Source of the DNA: Fodinicola acaciae
Lineage (GTDB): Bacteria; Actinomycetota; Actinomycetes; Mycobacteriales; HKI-0501
Assembly: GCF_010993745.1 (NCBI RefSeq)
Contig: NZ_WOTN01000003.1
Span: forward strand, 1,178,001-1,242,000
DNA length: 64,000 nt
Reading direction: 5' to 3'
Shown: positions 1-8,178 of the stretch, in pieces
Position numbering within the stretch: the stretch's first letter is position 1
How the letters are laid out: each line of letters opens with the position of its first letter
Notes under the pieces: model-generated
What the model was told of the DNA's origin: nothing
Seen by the model: the letters and a program-made list of their open reading frames with translations, nothing else
Database searches by the model: none
Translations under genes and position numbers: made by a program

Positions 1-1
1 A

Positions 2-649
2 CTGACGCTCGGTGCGTCCGCGGAGCAGCCGGTCAACGTCGTCGGCATTGCCGCGAAACCGCCAGCCGGTGACGGACGCGTGTGGGACCTGCTGCATGAC
101 AAAGGTCTCCGGCTGCTGCCACCTCCGGTCACCGTCCCCGCGGACGGCAAGGCGGCGGCGTTCACCACCGAGCGCGGCGACCGGATCGAGGTCACCAACA
201 CACCTGGCCGTCGCTCCGGACCGCTGGACGGACTCGGTGCCATCGTCAGAGACGGATCCGACCCGGCCAGAGGGGTCGACCTCAGTCGCGGTGGCTGGGA
301 AGTCGACGAGGCTCCGGTGGACACGGTCGGAGCGATCAAGGCCGTCCGCGTACGCACCAGCCACGGCGTCCTGCTGATCGCGCTTGGCGGCACGACCACC
401 GGCGTCGCCGGCTACGCGATAGCCGATCCGGACGCCAGCCAGGTGCCGGCACCGGCGGCTATGAAGCACAAGGAGGTTCGCGGTGACCGGCATGCCATCG
501 TCATGTGGTCGTACGTGCCTGACGAACCCGAGCTGGGGATCAGCGCGCTCGTCGTGACCGGAAGGGGTGGTCAGCCGCCGTCGCTCACCATCAGCTTCGT
601 GTCCGTTCCTGACCTGAAGAAGGTGCTGGAGCTCCGGGACCTGCCGTGA
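2..649 (+). CDS. Hypothetical protein, 5' end outside window
   Basis: The frame is open from the first bases of the window and ends with TGA at 647-649, so this is the C-terminal 215 codons of a longer protein. An internal ATG at 80 exists, but the frame upstream of it has the same composition and no stop, so the gene most likely begins before base 1. The visible part is rich in Gly, Asp and Val, has no strong hydrophobic segment and no motif I recognise. It looks like an extracytoplasmic or beta-rich domain, which is only an impression. A 45-bp palindrome starts five bases after the stop and separates it from the convergent metB. Confidence 0.6.
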   Translation: MTLGASAEQPVNVVGIAAKPPAGDGRVWDLLHDKGLRLLPPPVTVPADGKAAAFTTERGDRIEVTNTPGRRSGPLDGLGAIVRDGSDPARGVDLSRGGWEVDEAPVDTVGAIKAVRVRTSHGVLLIALGGTTTGVAGYAIADPDASQVPAPAAMKHKEVRGDRHAIVMWSYVPDEPELGISALVVTGRGGQPPSLTISFVSVPDLKKVLELRDLP

Positions 650-653
650 ATGT

Positions 654-702
654 CCGCATGGCCGCCATGCTTGCGTTGGATGCAAGCATGGTGGCCATGC
701 GG
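654..702. repeat. Palindrome family 1, copy 1 (likely bidirectional terminator)
   Basis: Arms of 21 bp at 654-674 and 682-702 enclose a 7-nt loop; the only imperfect pair is a G-T wobble. It sits between the convergent stops of the partial gene (649) and metB (717). Near-identical copies occur at 11856-11902, 26141-26187 and 43632-43678, all beside stop codons. There is no T-tract. A terminator role is inferred from position. Confidence 0.75.
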
Positions 703-716
703 CCACGGGTACGGGT

Positions 717-1880
717 CTAGCCGAGGGCCTGGGTCAGGTCGGCGCGCAGATCCTCGACGCTCTCGATGCCGACCGACAGCCGGACGAGGTCGTCCGGCAC
801 CTCCAGCTCCGACCCGGCCACGCTGCTGTGCGTCATCAGGCCGGGATGCTCGATCAGCGACTCGACGCCACCCAGCGACTCGGCGAGCGTGAAGACCTTC
901 GCCTTGTCGCAGACGGCGACGGCGGCGTCCTGGCCACCGCGTACGCGGAAGCTCACCATCCCGCCAAACCGGCGCATCTGCTTGGCGGCGATCTCGTGGC
1001 CGGCGTGGTTTTCCAGTCCCGGATAGAAAACCTCGGTGACGGCCGGGTGGCTGACCAGCAGCTGCACGACACTCTCGGCGTTGGCGCAGTGCCGGTCCAT
1101 CCGTACGGCCAGGGTTTTCAGGCCACGCAAGGCAAGCCACGAGTCGAACGGGCCGGCCACCCCGCCCATCGACTTGAGGTGGAAGGCGATGTCGTCGGCC
1201 AGGTGCGCGTCGCGTACGACCACCGCGCCGCCGACCACATCGGAATGGCCGCCGATGTATTTGGTCGTCGAGTGCACGACCGCGTCCGCGCCGAGGTTGA
1301 GCGGCTGCTGCAGATACGGCGAGGCGAAGGTGTTGTCGACGACCAGCTGCGCGCCGGCCTCGTGCGCGACGCTCGCCAGGCCGGCGATGTCGGCGATCCC
1401 GAGCAGCGGGTTGGTCGGCGTCTCACACCAGATCAGCTTGGTCTCCGGCCGGATCGCCGCGCGTACGGCGGCCAGGTCGGACAGCGGCACCGGTGTGTAG
1501 TCCAGGCCCCACCGCCGCAGCACGCGGTCGACCAGCCGGAAGGTGCCGCCGTACGCGTCGTTGGGGATCAGGATGTGGTCGCCTGGCCGGCAGACCGCGC
1601 GCAGATACGTGTCGGTCGCGGCCATGCCGGACGCGAACGCGAATCCGCGCGTGCCGCCTTCCAGCGCGGCCAGACAGTCCTCCAGCGCCGCCCGCGTCGG
1701 GTTGCCGGCGCGGCTGTAGTCGTATCCGGCCGGCAGCTCGCCGACCGTCGGCTGCCGGAACGTGGAGGTCTGGAAGATCGGCGTGATCACCGCGCCGGTC
1801 GAGGGATCGGCGTCCTGCCCCGCGTGGATCGCCAACGTCTCGAACCCGTGCGCTGTTTCGGCGCCTTTGCCGTCGGTCAT
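717..1880 (-). CDS. metB: Cystathionine gamma-synthase (Cys/Met metabolism PLP enzyme)
   Basis: This 387-residue protein belongs to the Cys/Met-metabolism PLP family. The usual landmarks are present: YDYSRAGNPT near residue 55, the SGMAA phosphate-binding turn near 84, DNTFASPYLQ near 182, and the Schiff-base lysine K207 in STTKYIGGHSD. It would join an activated homoserine to cysteine to make cystathionine; cystathionine gamma-lyase is a close alternative that sequence alone does not exclude. The ATG at 1878-1880 overlaps the stop of the upstream YczE-like gene (ATGA), so the two are co-translated. A longer open frame runs upstream of this ATG but is the shadow of that neighbour. With cbs at 13.9 kb, the window encodes both arms of transsulfuration. 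Confidence 0.88.
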   Translation of the reverse strand: MTDGKGAETAHGFETLAIHAGQDADPSTGAVITPIFQTSTFRQPTVGELPAGYDYSRAGNPTRAALEDCLAALEGGTRGFAFASGMAATDTYLRAVCRPGDHILIPNDAYGGTFRLVDRVLRRWGLDYTPVPLSDLAAVRAAIRPETKLIWCETPTNPLLGIADIAGLASVAHEAGAQLVVDNTFASPYLQQPLNLGADAVVHSTTKYIGGHSDVVGGAVVVRDAHLADDIAFHLKSMGGVAGPFDSWLALRGLKTLAVRMDRHCANAESVVQLLVSHPAVTEVFYPGLENHAGHEIAAKQMRRFGGMVSFRVRGGQDAAVAVCDKAKVFTLAESLGGVESLIEHPGLMTHSSVAGSELEVPDDLVRLSVGIESVEDLRADLTQALG

Positions 1881-2515
1881 GACCGCAAGGCTACGACGGT
1901 GTCGGCTTCCCTGTCGGTCCGGACCTTCATCAGCGGCAGGAAGACGTGCACGAGTGGACCAATCGTGAGCGCGTAGAACAGCGTTCCGAAACCGACCGAG
2001 CCACCGAGCAGAAAGCCGACGACGAGCACGCTCACCTCGATGCACGTACGCACCAACCGGACGGATTTGCCAGTACGCGCAACCAAACCGGTCATCAGTC
2101 CGTCGCGCGGTCCCGGTCCCATGCCGGCGCCGACATAGCATCCGGTCGCGAAGCCGCACAACACCACGCCGGCGACCAGGAAAACGATCCGCAGCACCAG
2201 GTTTTGTGGCGTAGGAAGAAATGCCAGCGACGCGTCGACGGCGAGCCCGACGACGATGACGTTGGAGATCGTGCCGATCCCGGGCTTCTGCCGCAGCGGG
2301 ATCCAGCCGAGCATCACCACCGCGCCGACGATGATCGTGATGGCGCCGAAGCTCAGGCCGGTGTGCTTGACCAGGCCCTGGTGGAACACGTCCCACGGGT
2401 CCAGGCCGAGCTGCGCGCGGATCATCAGCGCCGAGCTCAGGCCGTAGAGATACAGGCCGACGAAGAGCTGGACGAACCGGCGGAGCCGGCGGTCAGGTGG
2501 CAGCATGTCGATCAT
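1877..2515 (-). CDS. YczE/YyaS/YitT-family integral membrane protein
   Basis: This 212-residue protein has about five hydrophobic segments and the family-typical stretch LGLDPWDVFHQGL near residue 36, followed by a glycine-rich GAGMGPGPRDGLM turn near residue 130. The family is of unknown biochemical function; in Bacillus and many actinobacteria its members are next to a MocR-type regulator, as here. The gene is divergent from that regulator (54 bp between starts) and overlaps metB by four bases. This suggests the regulator controls a membrane protein-metB unit. The start is the ATG at 2513-2515; an ATG three codons in is also possible. Confidence 0.75.
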   Translation of the reverse strand: MIDMLPPDRRLRRFVQLFVGLYLYGLSSALMIRAQLGLDPWDVFHQGLVKHTGLSFGAITIIVGAVVMLGWIPLRQKPGIGTISNVIVVGLAVDASLAFLPTPQNLVLRIVFLVAGVVLCGFATGCYVGAGMGPGPRDGLMTGLVARTGKSVRLVRTCIEVSVLVVGFLLGGSVGFGTLFYALTIGPLVHVFLPLMKVRTDREADTVVALRS

Positions 2516-2568
2516 TTTCGGCAGCCAATGGCCTCGGATTCGTGGGCCAAACGTGAGAGATTGGTCCG
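2516..2568. promoter_or_regulatory. Divergent promoter region, YczE-like gene / MocR regulator
   Basis: Only 53 bp separate the two divergent starts. The sequence carries CCAATGG, GGCCAA and TTGGTCC, that is, repeated TTGG/CCAA half-sites in both orientations. MocR regulators commonly bind such direct or inverted repeats next to their own gene. No clear -35/-10 pair could be assigned. Confidence 0.4.
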
Positions 2569-4020
2569 ATGGTGACAGGGGTCATGCTGAGCAAGGTGCT
2601 CGGCGACTGGTGGCACCGCGGCGACGGTCCGGCGCACCGGCAGCTGGCCGACCGCATCCAGGTGCTGGTGCTCGACGGACGGTTGCCGCTGCGTACGCGC
2701 CTGCCGGCGGAGCGGGAGCTGGCGTCCGCGCTCGGCCTGAGCCGCGGGACGGTGACGACCGCGTACGACGCGCTGCGCGAGTCGGGTTTCATCGGCAGCA
2801 AGCGCGGCGCCGGCAGCTGGGTCGAGCTGCCGGCACGGTCGCGCAACGACTCGCCCACCTGGGCCTTGACGCCGTACGGGCGAGACGGTGACCCGATCAT
2901 CGACATGGCGCACGCGGCACCCGGCGCACCGGCCGGCGACCTCTATCCGGCCGTACAGGCGGCGACCGCGCGGTTGCCGGAGTTCCTGCCCGGCAACGGA
3001 TATTTCGGTTCCGGCATCGAGCTGCTGCGTACGGCGATCGCCGACCGCTACACGCGGCGTGGCCTGCCGACGCGCGCCGACCAGATCATGGTGTGCGCCG
3101 GCGCGCAGCACGGCATCACGCTGGTCCTCGGCGCGGTCGCCGCGGCCGGCGACCGCGTACTCGTGGAGCATCCGGCCTATCCGGCGATCTTCGACGCCGT
3201 CCGGCAGGCCGGCTGTCGTACGGTGCCGGTCGCGCTGACCGCCGACGGCTGGGACCTCGACCTGATCGCCGCCACGATGGCGCAGACCGCGCCGCGGCTG
3301 GCATACGTGGTGCCCGACTTCCACAATCCGACCGGCGCCTGCATGCCGGCCGAGCAGCGGGCCGAGCTGGCGCGGCTGGCGCACCGGCGGCAGACGTTGC
3401 TGGTCGTCGACGAGTCGCTGGTCGAGCTGGGCCTCGACCATCCGGCGCCGCGGCCGGTCGGCGCCGACCTGCCGGCCTCGGTGCAGGACGTGCTCGTCCA
3501 CATCGGCTCGACCAGCAAGACCTTCTGGGGTGGCCTGCGGGTCGGCTGGATCCGCTGTCAGCCCGACCTGTTGCACCGGCTGGCGGTCGTACGCGCCAGC
3601 ACCGACCTCGGCAGTCCGGTGTTGGAGCAGCTGATCACGGTGGAGCTGCTCGGCAACGCCGACGACATCCTGGCCAGACGCTGCAAGGAGCTGGCCGAGT
3701 CGCGCGACCACCTGCGCTGGCTGCTCGGCGAGCGGTTTCCCGGCTGGTCGGTGCCGTGTCCGCCCGGCGGCCTCAACCTGTGGATCGACCTGCGCCGGCC
3801 GGTGTCGTCGATGCTCGCGCTCACCGCCGGCCGCTTCGGCCTCCGGCTGGCCGCCGGGCCGCGCTTCGGCGTCGACGGCGCGTTCGAAAACTGGCTTCGC
3901 CTGCCGTTCACCCTGTCGGCCACCGACACCGCCGCGGCCGTCGACCGGCTCGCCGCGGCCGCCGCCAGCATGGGCGGCGCGACCGCTCCGGTCGTGGCGC
4001 CACCGACCGGCGTTGTGTGA
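2569..4020 (+). CDS. MocR-family regulator: GntR winged helix fused to aminotransferase fold (YczR type)
   Basis: The 483-residue protein has an N-terminal GntR winged helix (about residues 20-90, with [19 protein letters not shown]) joined to a class I aminotransferase fold (about 115-460). The PLP lysine is K317 in [10 protein letters not shown], and a PDFHNPTG motif lies near residue 251. MocR proteins use PLP or a PLP adduct as a signal and usually act on a neighbouring divergent gene. Here that neighbour is the YczE-like membrane protein, matching the YczR-YczE pairing known from other bacteria. A second ATG at residue 6 is an alternative start. The effector is unknown; the metB linkage makes an amino-acid signal plausible. 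Confidence 0.83.
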   Translation: MVTGVMLSKVLGDWWHRGDGPAHRQLADRIQVLVLDGRLPLRTRLPAERELASALGLSRGTVTTAYDALRESGFIGSKRGAGSWVELPARSRNDSPTWALTPYGRDGDPIIDMAHAAPGAPAGDLYPAVQAATARLPEFLPGNGYFGSGIELLRTAIADRYTRRGLPTRADQIMVCAGAQHGITLVLGAVAAAGDRVLVEHPAYPAIFDAVRQAGCRTVPVALTADGWDLDLIAATMAQTAPRLAYVVPDFHNPTGACMPAEQRAELARLAHRRQTLLVVDESLVELGLDHPAPRPVGADLPASVQDVLVHIGSTSKTFWGGLRVGWIRCQPDLLHRLAVVRASTDLGSPVLEQLITVELLGNADDILARRCKELAESRDHLRWLLGERFPGWSVPCPPGGLNLWIDLRRPVSSMLALTAGRFGLRLAAGPRFGVDGAFENWLRLPFTLSATDTAAAVDRLAAAAASMGGATAPVVAPPTGVV

Positions 4021-4072
4021 CTGCGGAATCATGGGTGGTGGGTCGTGGTTGACTCAAGCGAGGAGGCACGAG

Positions 4073-4732
4073 ATGTTCGGATTTCGCCGCAGCACCATGG
4101 TCGACCCCGCCGACGCGCTGCCCGGCCGGCAGGAGCCGATCCCGGTGGCCGAGCGGCACGCCGTACTCGGCACGCCACTGACCGGCCCGTGGCCCGACGG
4201 CCTGCAGGTCATGGTCGTCGGCATGGGATGTTTCTGGGGCGCGGAGCGGATTTTCTGGCAGACGCCGGGGGTTTACTCCACCTCGGCCGGTTACGCCGGC
4301 GGCTTCACCCCCAACCCGACCTACGAGGAGGTCTGCTCCGGCCGCACCGGCCACGCCGAGGTCGTCCAGGTCGTCTTCGACCCGGCCAAGGTGTCGTACG
4401 AGCAACTGCTGAAGACCTTCTTCGAAAACCACGACCCGACGCAGGGAAACCGGCAGGGCAACGACGTGGGCTCGCAGTATCGCTCGGCGATCTACACCAC
4501 CACGCCTGAGCAGGAGCGGGTCGCGAAGGCCGTGCTGGAGGCTTTCCAGCCGGTCGTGACGAAGAACGGCTTCGGTCAGATCACCACCGAGATCAAGCCG
4601 CTGGATCACTACTACTTCGCTGAGGACTATCACCAGCAGTACTTGTCCGACGCGAAGAATCCGTACGGTTATTGCAACCACGGCCCCAACGGCATGTCCT
4701 GTCCGATCGGGGTCGCTCGCCTCGACAGCTAG
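4073..4732 (+). CDS. msrA: Peptide-methionine (S)-S-oxide reductase MsrA
   Basis: This 219-residue protein repairs methionine-S-sulfoxide in proteins. It has the MsrA catalytic motif [10 protein letters not shown] with the nucleophile C53, the substrate-pocket segment [11 protein letters not shown], and the C-terminal resolving region PYGYCNHG / MSCPIG. I chose the ATG at 4073 because a strong AGGAGG lies 6 bases upstream and the family begins close to here; a longer frame back to 4013 overlaps the preceding gene and has no ribosome site. It appears to be a single-gene unit followed by a 473-bp non-coding region. Confidence 0.93.
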   Translation: MFGFRRSTMVDPADALPGRQEPIPVAERHAVLGTPLTGPWPDGLQVMVVGMGCFWGAERIFWQTPGVYSTSAGYAGGFTPNPTYEEVCSGRTGHAEVVQVVFDPAKVSYEQLLKTFFENHDPTQGNRQGNDVGSQYRSAIYTTTPEQERVAKAVLEAFQPVVTKNGFGQITTEIKPLDHYYFAEDYHQQYLSDAKNPYGYCNHGPNGMSCPIGVARLDS

Positions 4733-4763
4733 CGACCCGGTTCTCACGACTCTGTGACCGGCG

Positions 4764-4870
4764 AGGCTCGACAGCCGATGACGTTGGTCCGCGAAGGTCG
4801 CCGACTCGTACGCGTCAGCCGAGCCTAGCCACAGCGTCGCCGATCAGACTCGACCGAGCAAGCGACGCGG
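4764..4870. repeat. Direct repeat unit, copy 1
   Basis: This ~107-bp unit begins AGGCTCGACAGCCGATGAC and ends GAGCAAGCGACGCGG. It matches the unit at 4960-5065 at most positions, with differences such as GTCGCC against GTCATC that occur twice in parallel within each copy. Confidence 0.7.
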
Positions 4871-4876
4871 TTTTCA

Positions 4877-4933
4877 CGAACTCGACGTTCTGGTCGTTTT
4901 CCAACGTTAAAAAGGACCAAAACGTCGAGTTCG
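4877..4933. repeat. Long hairpin, type 2, copy 1
   Basis: The 13-bp arms CGAACTCGACGTT (4877-4889) and AACGTCGAGTTCG (4921-4933) are perfectly complementary. After one mismatch the stem continues with TGGTC/GACCA, giving a stem of about 19 bp around an AT-rich loop. The same arm sequence forms a hairpin at 29430-29483. No open gene is interrupted. Confidence 0.65.
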
Positions 4934-4959
4934 CGCGCCGGCCGGCTCCACAGTCGCCA

Positions 4960-5065
4960 AGGCTCGACAGCCGATGACCTTGGTCCGCGAAGGTCATCGA
5001 CCCACACGCGCCAGCCGAGCCAGCCACAGCGTCATCGACCAGACTCGACCGAGCAAGCTACACGG
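4960..5065. repeat. Direct repeat unit, copy 2
   Basis: Second copy of the 4764-4870 unit, offset by 196 bp. It contains the perfect 9-bp inverted repeat GATGACCTT / AAGGTCATC around GGTCCGCG, which is disrupted in copy 1. Confidence 0.7.
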
Positions 5066-5205
5066 CCTTCGCGAGCTGACCTCACCGCGCGCGCCAAACT
5101 GTCGGTCCTCGGAATTGGCACCGGTGTGACAAGCCGCGATGGTCTGGGGGGCCGGTGACCGTACTCGGCGGTAAGGTGGCGGCCTGACGGCGGAGAGGTG
5201 AGGCG

Positions 5206-5658
5206 ATGAGCGGTTACCAGACGATCGTGGTCGGCACCGACGGGTCGGAGACCTCGCTGAAGGCGGTCGACCGGGCCGGTCAGATCGCCCGGGTCGGCAG
5301 CGCGACGAAGCTGGTCATCGTGTGTGCGTACGTGCCGGCCGAGCCGCGCGACGTGGACCGGGCGCAGGACATCCTCGGCGAGGACGCCTACCAGGTGGTC
5401 GGCTCGACACCGGCCGAGGACACGCTGCGTACGGCCGCCGACCGGGCAAAGGCGGCCGGCGCCGGGAACATCGAGACGGTGGCCGTGCGCGGCGAGCCGG
5501 TGCGGGTGCTGATGAGCGCGTCGAAGAAGCATCGCGCCGAGCTGCTGGTCGTCGGCAACCGCGGCCTGAACACGCTCGCCGGCCGCATCCTCGGGTCCGT
5601 ACCGTCGGCGGTCACCCATCGCGCGGAGTGCGATGTCCTCGTCGTCCACACCACCTGA
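5206..5658 (+). CDS. Universal stress protein (UspA domain)
   Basis: This 150-residue single-domain Usp begins with the typical strand-Asp pattern TIVVGTDGSETS and ends with the ATP-binding signature GNRG-(x9)-GSVPSAV near residues 117-133, followed by CDVLVVHT. Such proteins bind ATP and accumulate under stress or stationary phase. GAGAGGTGAGG lies just before the ATG. The last 26 bases overlap the start of the downstream cyclase, so translation of the two is probably coupled and the products are likely made together. Confidence 0.88.
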   Translation: MSGYQTIVVGTDGSETSLKAVDRAGQIARVGSATKLVIVCAYVPAEPRDVDRAQDILGEDAYQVVGSTPAEDTLRTAADRAKAAGAGNIETVAVRGEPVRVLMSASKKHRAELLVVGNRGLNTLAGRILGSVPSAVTHRAECDVLVVHTT

Positions 5659-6622
5659 CGCGGCGGCGGTCCTCGAACAGATCCTGCTCGGCGGTCCGGC
5701 GCACTACAACCGCCACCAGGTCGCCGACGCCGCACAGGTGCCGCTGGAGCGCGCGCAGCGGCTGTGGAAGGCGATGGGATTCGCGGACGTCGGCGACGAC
5801 GCGGAGATGTTCACCGACGCCGACATCGTGGCGCTGCGGGTGTGGGACTCGCTGGTACGCGGCCAGGACATCGACAGCCACGAGGAGATCACGCTGGCTC
5901 GCGCGCTGGCGCAGGCTTTCGCCCGGCTGGCCGAGTGGCAGGTGCAGCTCTTCCGCACGTTCATGGACCGCGACGACGACCTCGTCGACGGCGTACGGCT
6001 GGTCGAGGAGCTGATCCCGGTCGTCGAGCGCCTCCAGTCCTACGTCTGGCGCCGGCAGCTGACCGCCGCGATCGGCCGGGCGATGATGGAAAACGGCGAG
6101 GAGCTGGCGACCCGCGAGATGGTCGTCGGGTTTGCCGACATCGTCGGCTTCACCTCGCTCACCAGGCGGATCGGCAAGGCCGAGCTGGCGGCGCTGCTGG
6201 AGGACTTCGAGACCGACGCGGCGCTCGCGGTGACCGAGAACCACGGACGGATCGTCAAGAATATCGGCGATGAGGTGCTGTTCGTCGCCGACGACGCGGC
6301 CGACGCGGCCGAGATCGCGCTGCGGCTGACCGACCCCGAGCGCGAGGAGCGCGGCCTGCCGCAGCTGCGGATCGGCATGGCGTACGGCAACGTGCTGCTG
6401 CGCTTCGGCGACGTGTTCGGCTCGGTGGTCAACCTGGCCGCGCGGCTCACCTCGGTCGCGCGGCCGGGCACTGTGCTGATCGACCGCGAGATGGCGACCA
6501 CGCTGTCCGACAACGACACCTACAAGCTGCGGCCGCGGCGGCCGATCGCCGTACGTGGCTATCCGCACATGCGCTCGTGGGTGCTGCGCCGCAACGACTC
6601 CTGGCAGAGCCTCGCGGACTGA
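5633..6622 (+). CDS. Class III adenylate/guanylate cyclase with N-terminal regulatory domain
   Basis: The 329-residue protein has an alpha-helical N-terminal domain (about 1-150) and a class III catalytic domain (about 155-315). Both metal-binding aspartates are visible: D169 in GFADIVGFTSL and D213 in VKNIGDEVLF, with the usual ~44-residue spacing. There is no transmembrane segment, so it should be cytosolic. Domain order and length resemble the mycobacterial pH-sensing cyclase group (Rv1264-like); that comparison is from memory. It starts inside the universal stress gene (26-bp overlap), which implies coupled expression of a nucleotide-binding stress protein and a second-messenger enzyme. 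Confidence 0.87.
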   Translation: MSSSSTPPDAAAVLEQILLGGPAHYNRHQVADAAQVPLERAQRLWKAMGFADVGDDAEMFTDADIVALRVWDSLVRGQDIDSHEEITLARALAQAFARLAEWQVQLFRTFMDRDDDLVDGVRLVEELIPVVERLQSYVWRRQLTAAIGRAMMENGEELATREMVVGFADIVGFTSLTRRIGKAELAALLEDFETDAALAVTENHGRIVKNIGDEVLFVADDAADAAEIALRLTDPEREERGLPQLRIGMAYGNVLLRFGDVFGSVVNLAARLTSVARPGTVLIDREMATTLSDNDTYKLRPRRPIAVRGYPHMRSWVLRRNDSWQSLAD

Positions 6623-6807
6623 CCGGACAAGATCTTGCCGAGCGCGAGACCTGTGTCTGATTTGTCCCTTTATTCGGCTCGTACGGCCGAAAGGTTTCCG
6701 TGATCCGCCGTCACGGCCGTCCACAAGTGGCAGCGGATGTTGCATGCACCGTACGCTCGAAGTGCAATTCTTTTCGACGTTCACCCGAATGGAGGGAAAT
6801 CTTCTTC

Positions 6808-8115
6808 ATGACTGCGACCATCGGTGCCTCAGTCGCACCTGCCGACGTGCACCAGCGACTGGCCGAGCACGTGCTGACCGACGGCTTCAAACTGGTGTTG
6901 GACACGCGTGCGAGCCAGGGCTCGTGGATCGTCGACGCACGTACGGGTGAGCGTTATCTGGACATGTACACGTTCTTCGCGTCGGCTCCGCTGGGCCTCA
7001 ACCACCCCGGCGTGGTGGACGACCCGGAGTTCATGACGCTGCTGGCCGAGATCGCCGCCAACAAGCCGGCCAACCCCGACATCTACACCACGCACTACGC
7101 CGAGTTCGTCGAGACGTTCGCGCGCGTGCTCGGCGACCCCGCACTGCCGCACCTCTTCTTCGTTGAAGGTGGCGCGCTCGCGGTGGAAAACGCGCTGAAG
7201 GTCGCCTTCGACTGGAAGAGCCGCCGCAACGAGGCCGCAGGCCGCTCGCCGGAGCTGGGCACCAAGGTGTTGCACCTGCGGCACGCCTTCCACGGGCGCA
7301 GCGGCTACACCATGTCGCTGACCAACACCGACCCCGGCAAGACCGCGCGCTTCCCGCGGTTCGACTGGCCGCGCATCGACGTGCCGGCGACGCATTTCGG
7401 CGATGTCGAGCAGCTGGAGAAGGACGCGCTCGCGCAGGCCAGGGCCGCTTTCGAGGCCAACCCGCACGACATCGCGTGCTTCATCGCCGAGCCGATCCAG
7501 GGCGAAGGCGGCGACAACCACCTGCGCGCCGAGTTCCTGCTGGCGATGCAGGCACTGTGCCACGAGTACGACGCGCTGTTCGTGCTCGACGAGGTGCAGA
7601 CCGGTGTCGGCACGACCGGCAAGCCGTGGGCATACCAGCACTTCGACCTTGCGCCGGACATCGTCGCCTTCTCCAAGAAGGTGCAGGTCGGCGGCATCAT
7701 GGCCGGCCGGCGGGTGGACGAGGTGCCGGACAACGTGTTCGTGGTGAGCGGCCGGATCAACTCGACCTGGGGTGGCGGCCTGGTGGACATGGTCCGCTCG
7801 CGCCGCTACCTGGAGATCATCGAGCGCGAGGGCCTGTTCGCGCAGGCCGCCGAGCGTGGTGAGTTTTTCCTGGCAGAGCTGAAAAAGCTCGCCGACCGGC
7901 ACTCGATCGCCAATGTCCGCGGCCGTGGCCTGATGATCGCCTTCGACCTGGAGAGTGCGGCCGTACGCGACGACGTGCTCGGCCGCCTGCGCACCGATGA
8001 GCACCTGGTCGCGCTGCCGAGCGGCGAGCGGTCGATCCGCTTCCGGCCGGCGCTGACGGTGTCCGAGGACGAGCTCAAGTTTGCCTTGACGGCCCTCGAC
8101 AACGTCCTTCCATAG
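6808..8115 (+). CDS. lat: L-lysine 6-aminotransferase
   Basis: This 435-residue class III aminotransferase matches the actinobacterial L-lysine epsilon-aminotransferase type. It has FFVEGGALAVENALKVAFDWK, the long LHLRHAFHGRSGYTMSLTNT segment, the cofactor aspartate in LFVLDEVQTGVG and the lysine pair K290/K291 in FSKKVQVGG, one of which carries PLP. It transfers the epsilon-amino group of lysine to 2-oxoglutarate, giving an intermediate that cyclises to piperideine-6-carboxylate. In other actinomycetes this feeds lysine breakdown, persistence or beta-lactam precursors; no beta-lactam genes are seen here. The ATG at 6808 has a good GGAGGG upstream; a longer frame to 6700 is unlikely. A strong terminator follows. 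Confidence 0.9.
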   Translation: MTATIGASVAPADVHQRLAEHVLTDGFKLVLDTRASQGSWIVDARTGERYLDMYTFFASAPLGLNHPGVVDDPEFMTLLAEIAANKPANPDIYTTHYAEFVETFARVLGDPALPHLFFVEGGALAVENALKVAFDWKSRRNEAAGRSPELGTKVLHLRHAFHGRSGYTMSLTNTDPGKTARFPRFDWPRIDVPATHFGDVEQLEKDALAQARAAFEANPHDIACFIAEPIQGEGGDNHLRAEFLLAMQALCHEYDALFVLDEVQTGVGTTGKPWAYQHFDLAPDIVAFSKKVQVGGIMAGRRVDEVPDNVFVVSGRINSTWGGGLVDMVRSRRYLEIIEREGLFAQAAERGEFFLAELKKLADRHSIANVRGRGLMIAFDLESAAVRDDVLGRLRTDEHLVALPSGERSIRFRPALTVSEDELKFALTALDNVLP

Positions 8116-8125
8116 CCGGTTCTTG

Positions 8126-8174
8126 CCGCAACGCCCCGTTACTGTCACCAGCTGCCAGTAACGGGGGGTTGCGG
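8126..8174. terminator. Bidirectional terminator between lat and the lipase gene
   Basis: A 19-bp stem (8126-8144 with 8156-8174, one mismatch) encloses an 11-nt loop. It lies between the convergent stops of lat (8115) and the lipase (8179). There is no T-tract, which is common for actinobacterial terminators. Confidence 0.8.
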
Positions 8175-8178
8175 CCTT

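Larger units (their letters stand above)
4733..5205. other. 473-bp intergenic region with a duplicated ~106-bp unit
   Basis: I see no gene here. The region holds two direct copies of a ~106-bp unit (4764-4870 and 4960-5065) flanking a long hairpin (4877-4933). Short internal inverted repeats exist in each copy, for example GATGACCTT with AAGGTCATC in copy 2. It may be transcribed as part of the msrA 3' region or the stress-protein leader, or be a remnant of a mobile unit. Confidence 0.5.

Noticed and set aside
717-2396. A 559-codon open frame reaching from metB through the YczE-like gene
   Set aside because: Upstream of 1880 its translation is the shadow of the membrane protein gene; metB begins with its own ATG at 1878-1880.
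4764-5065. A CRISPR-like array
   Set aside because: Only two long units are present, with no short regular repeats and no cas genes in the window.
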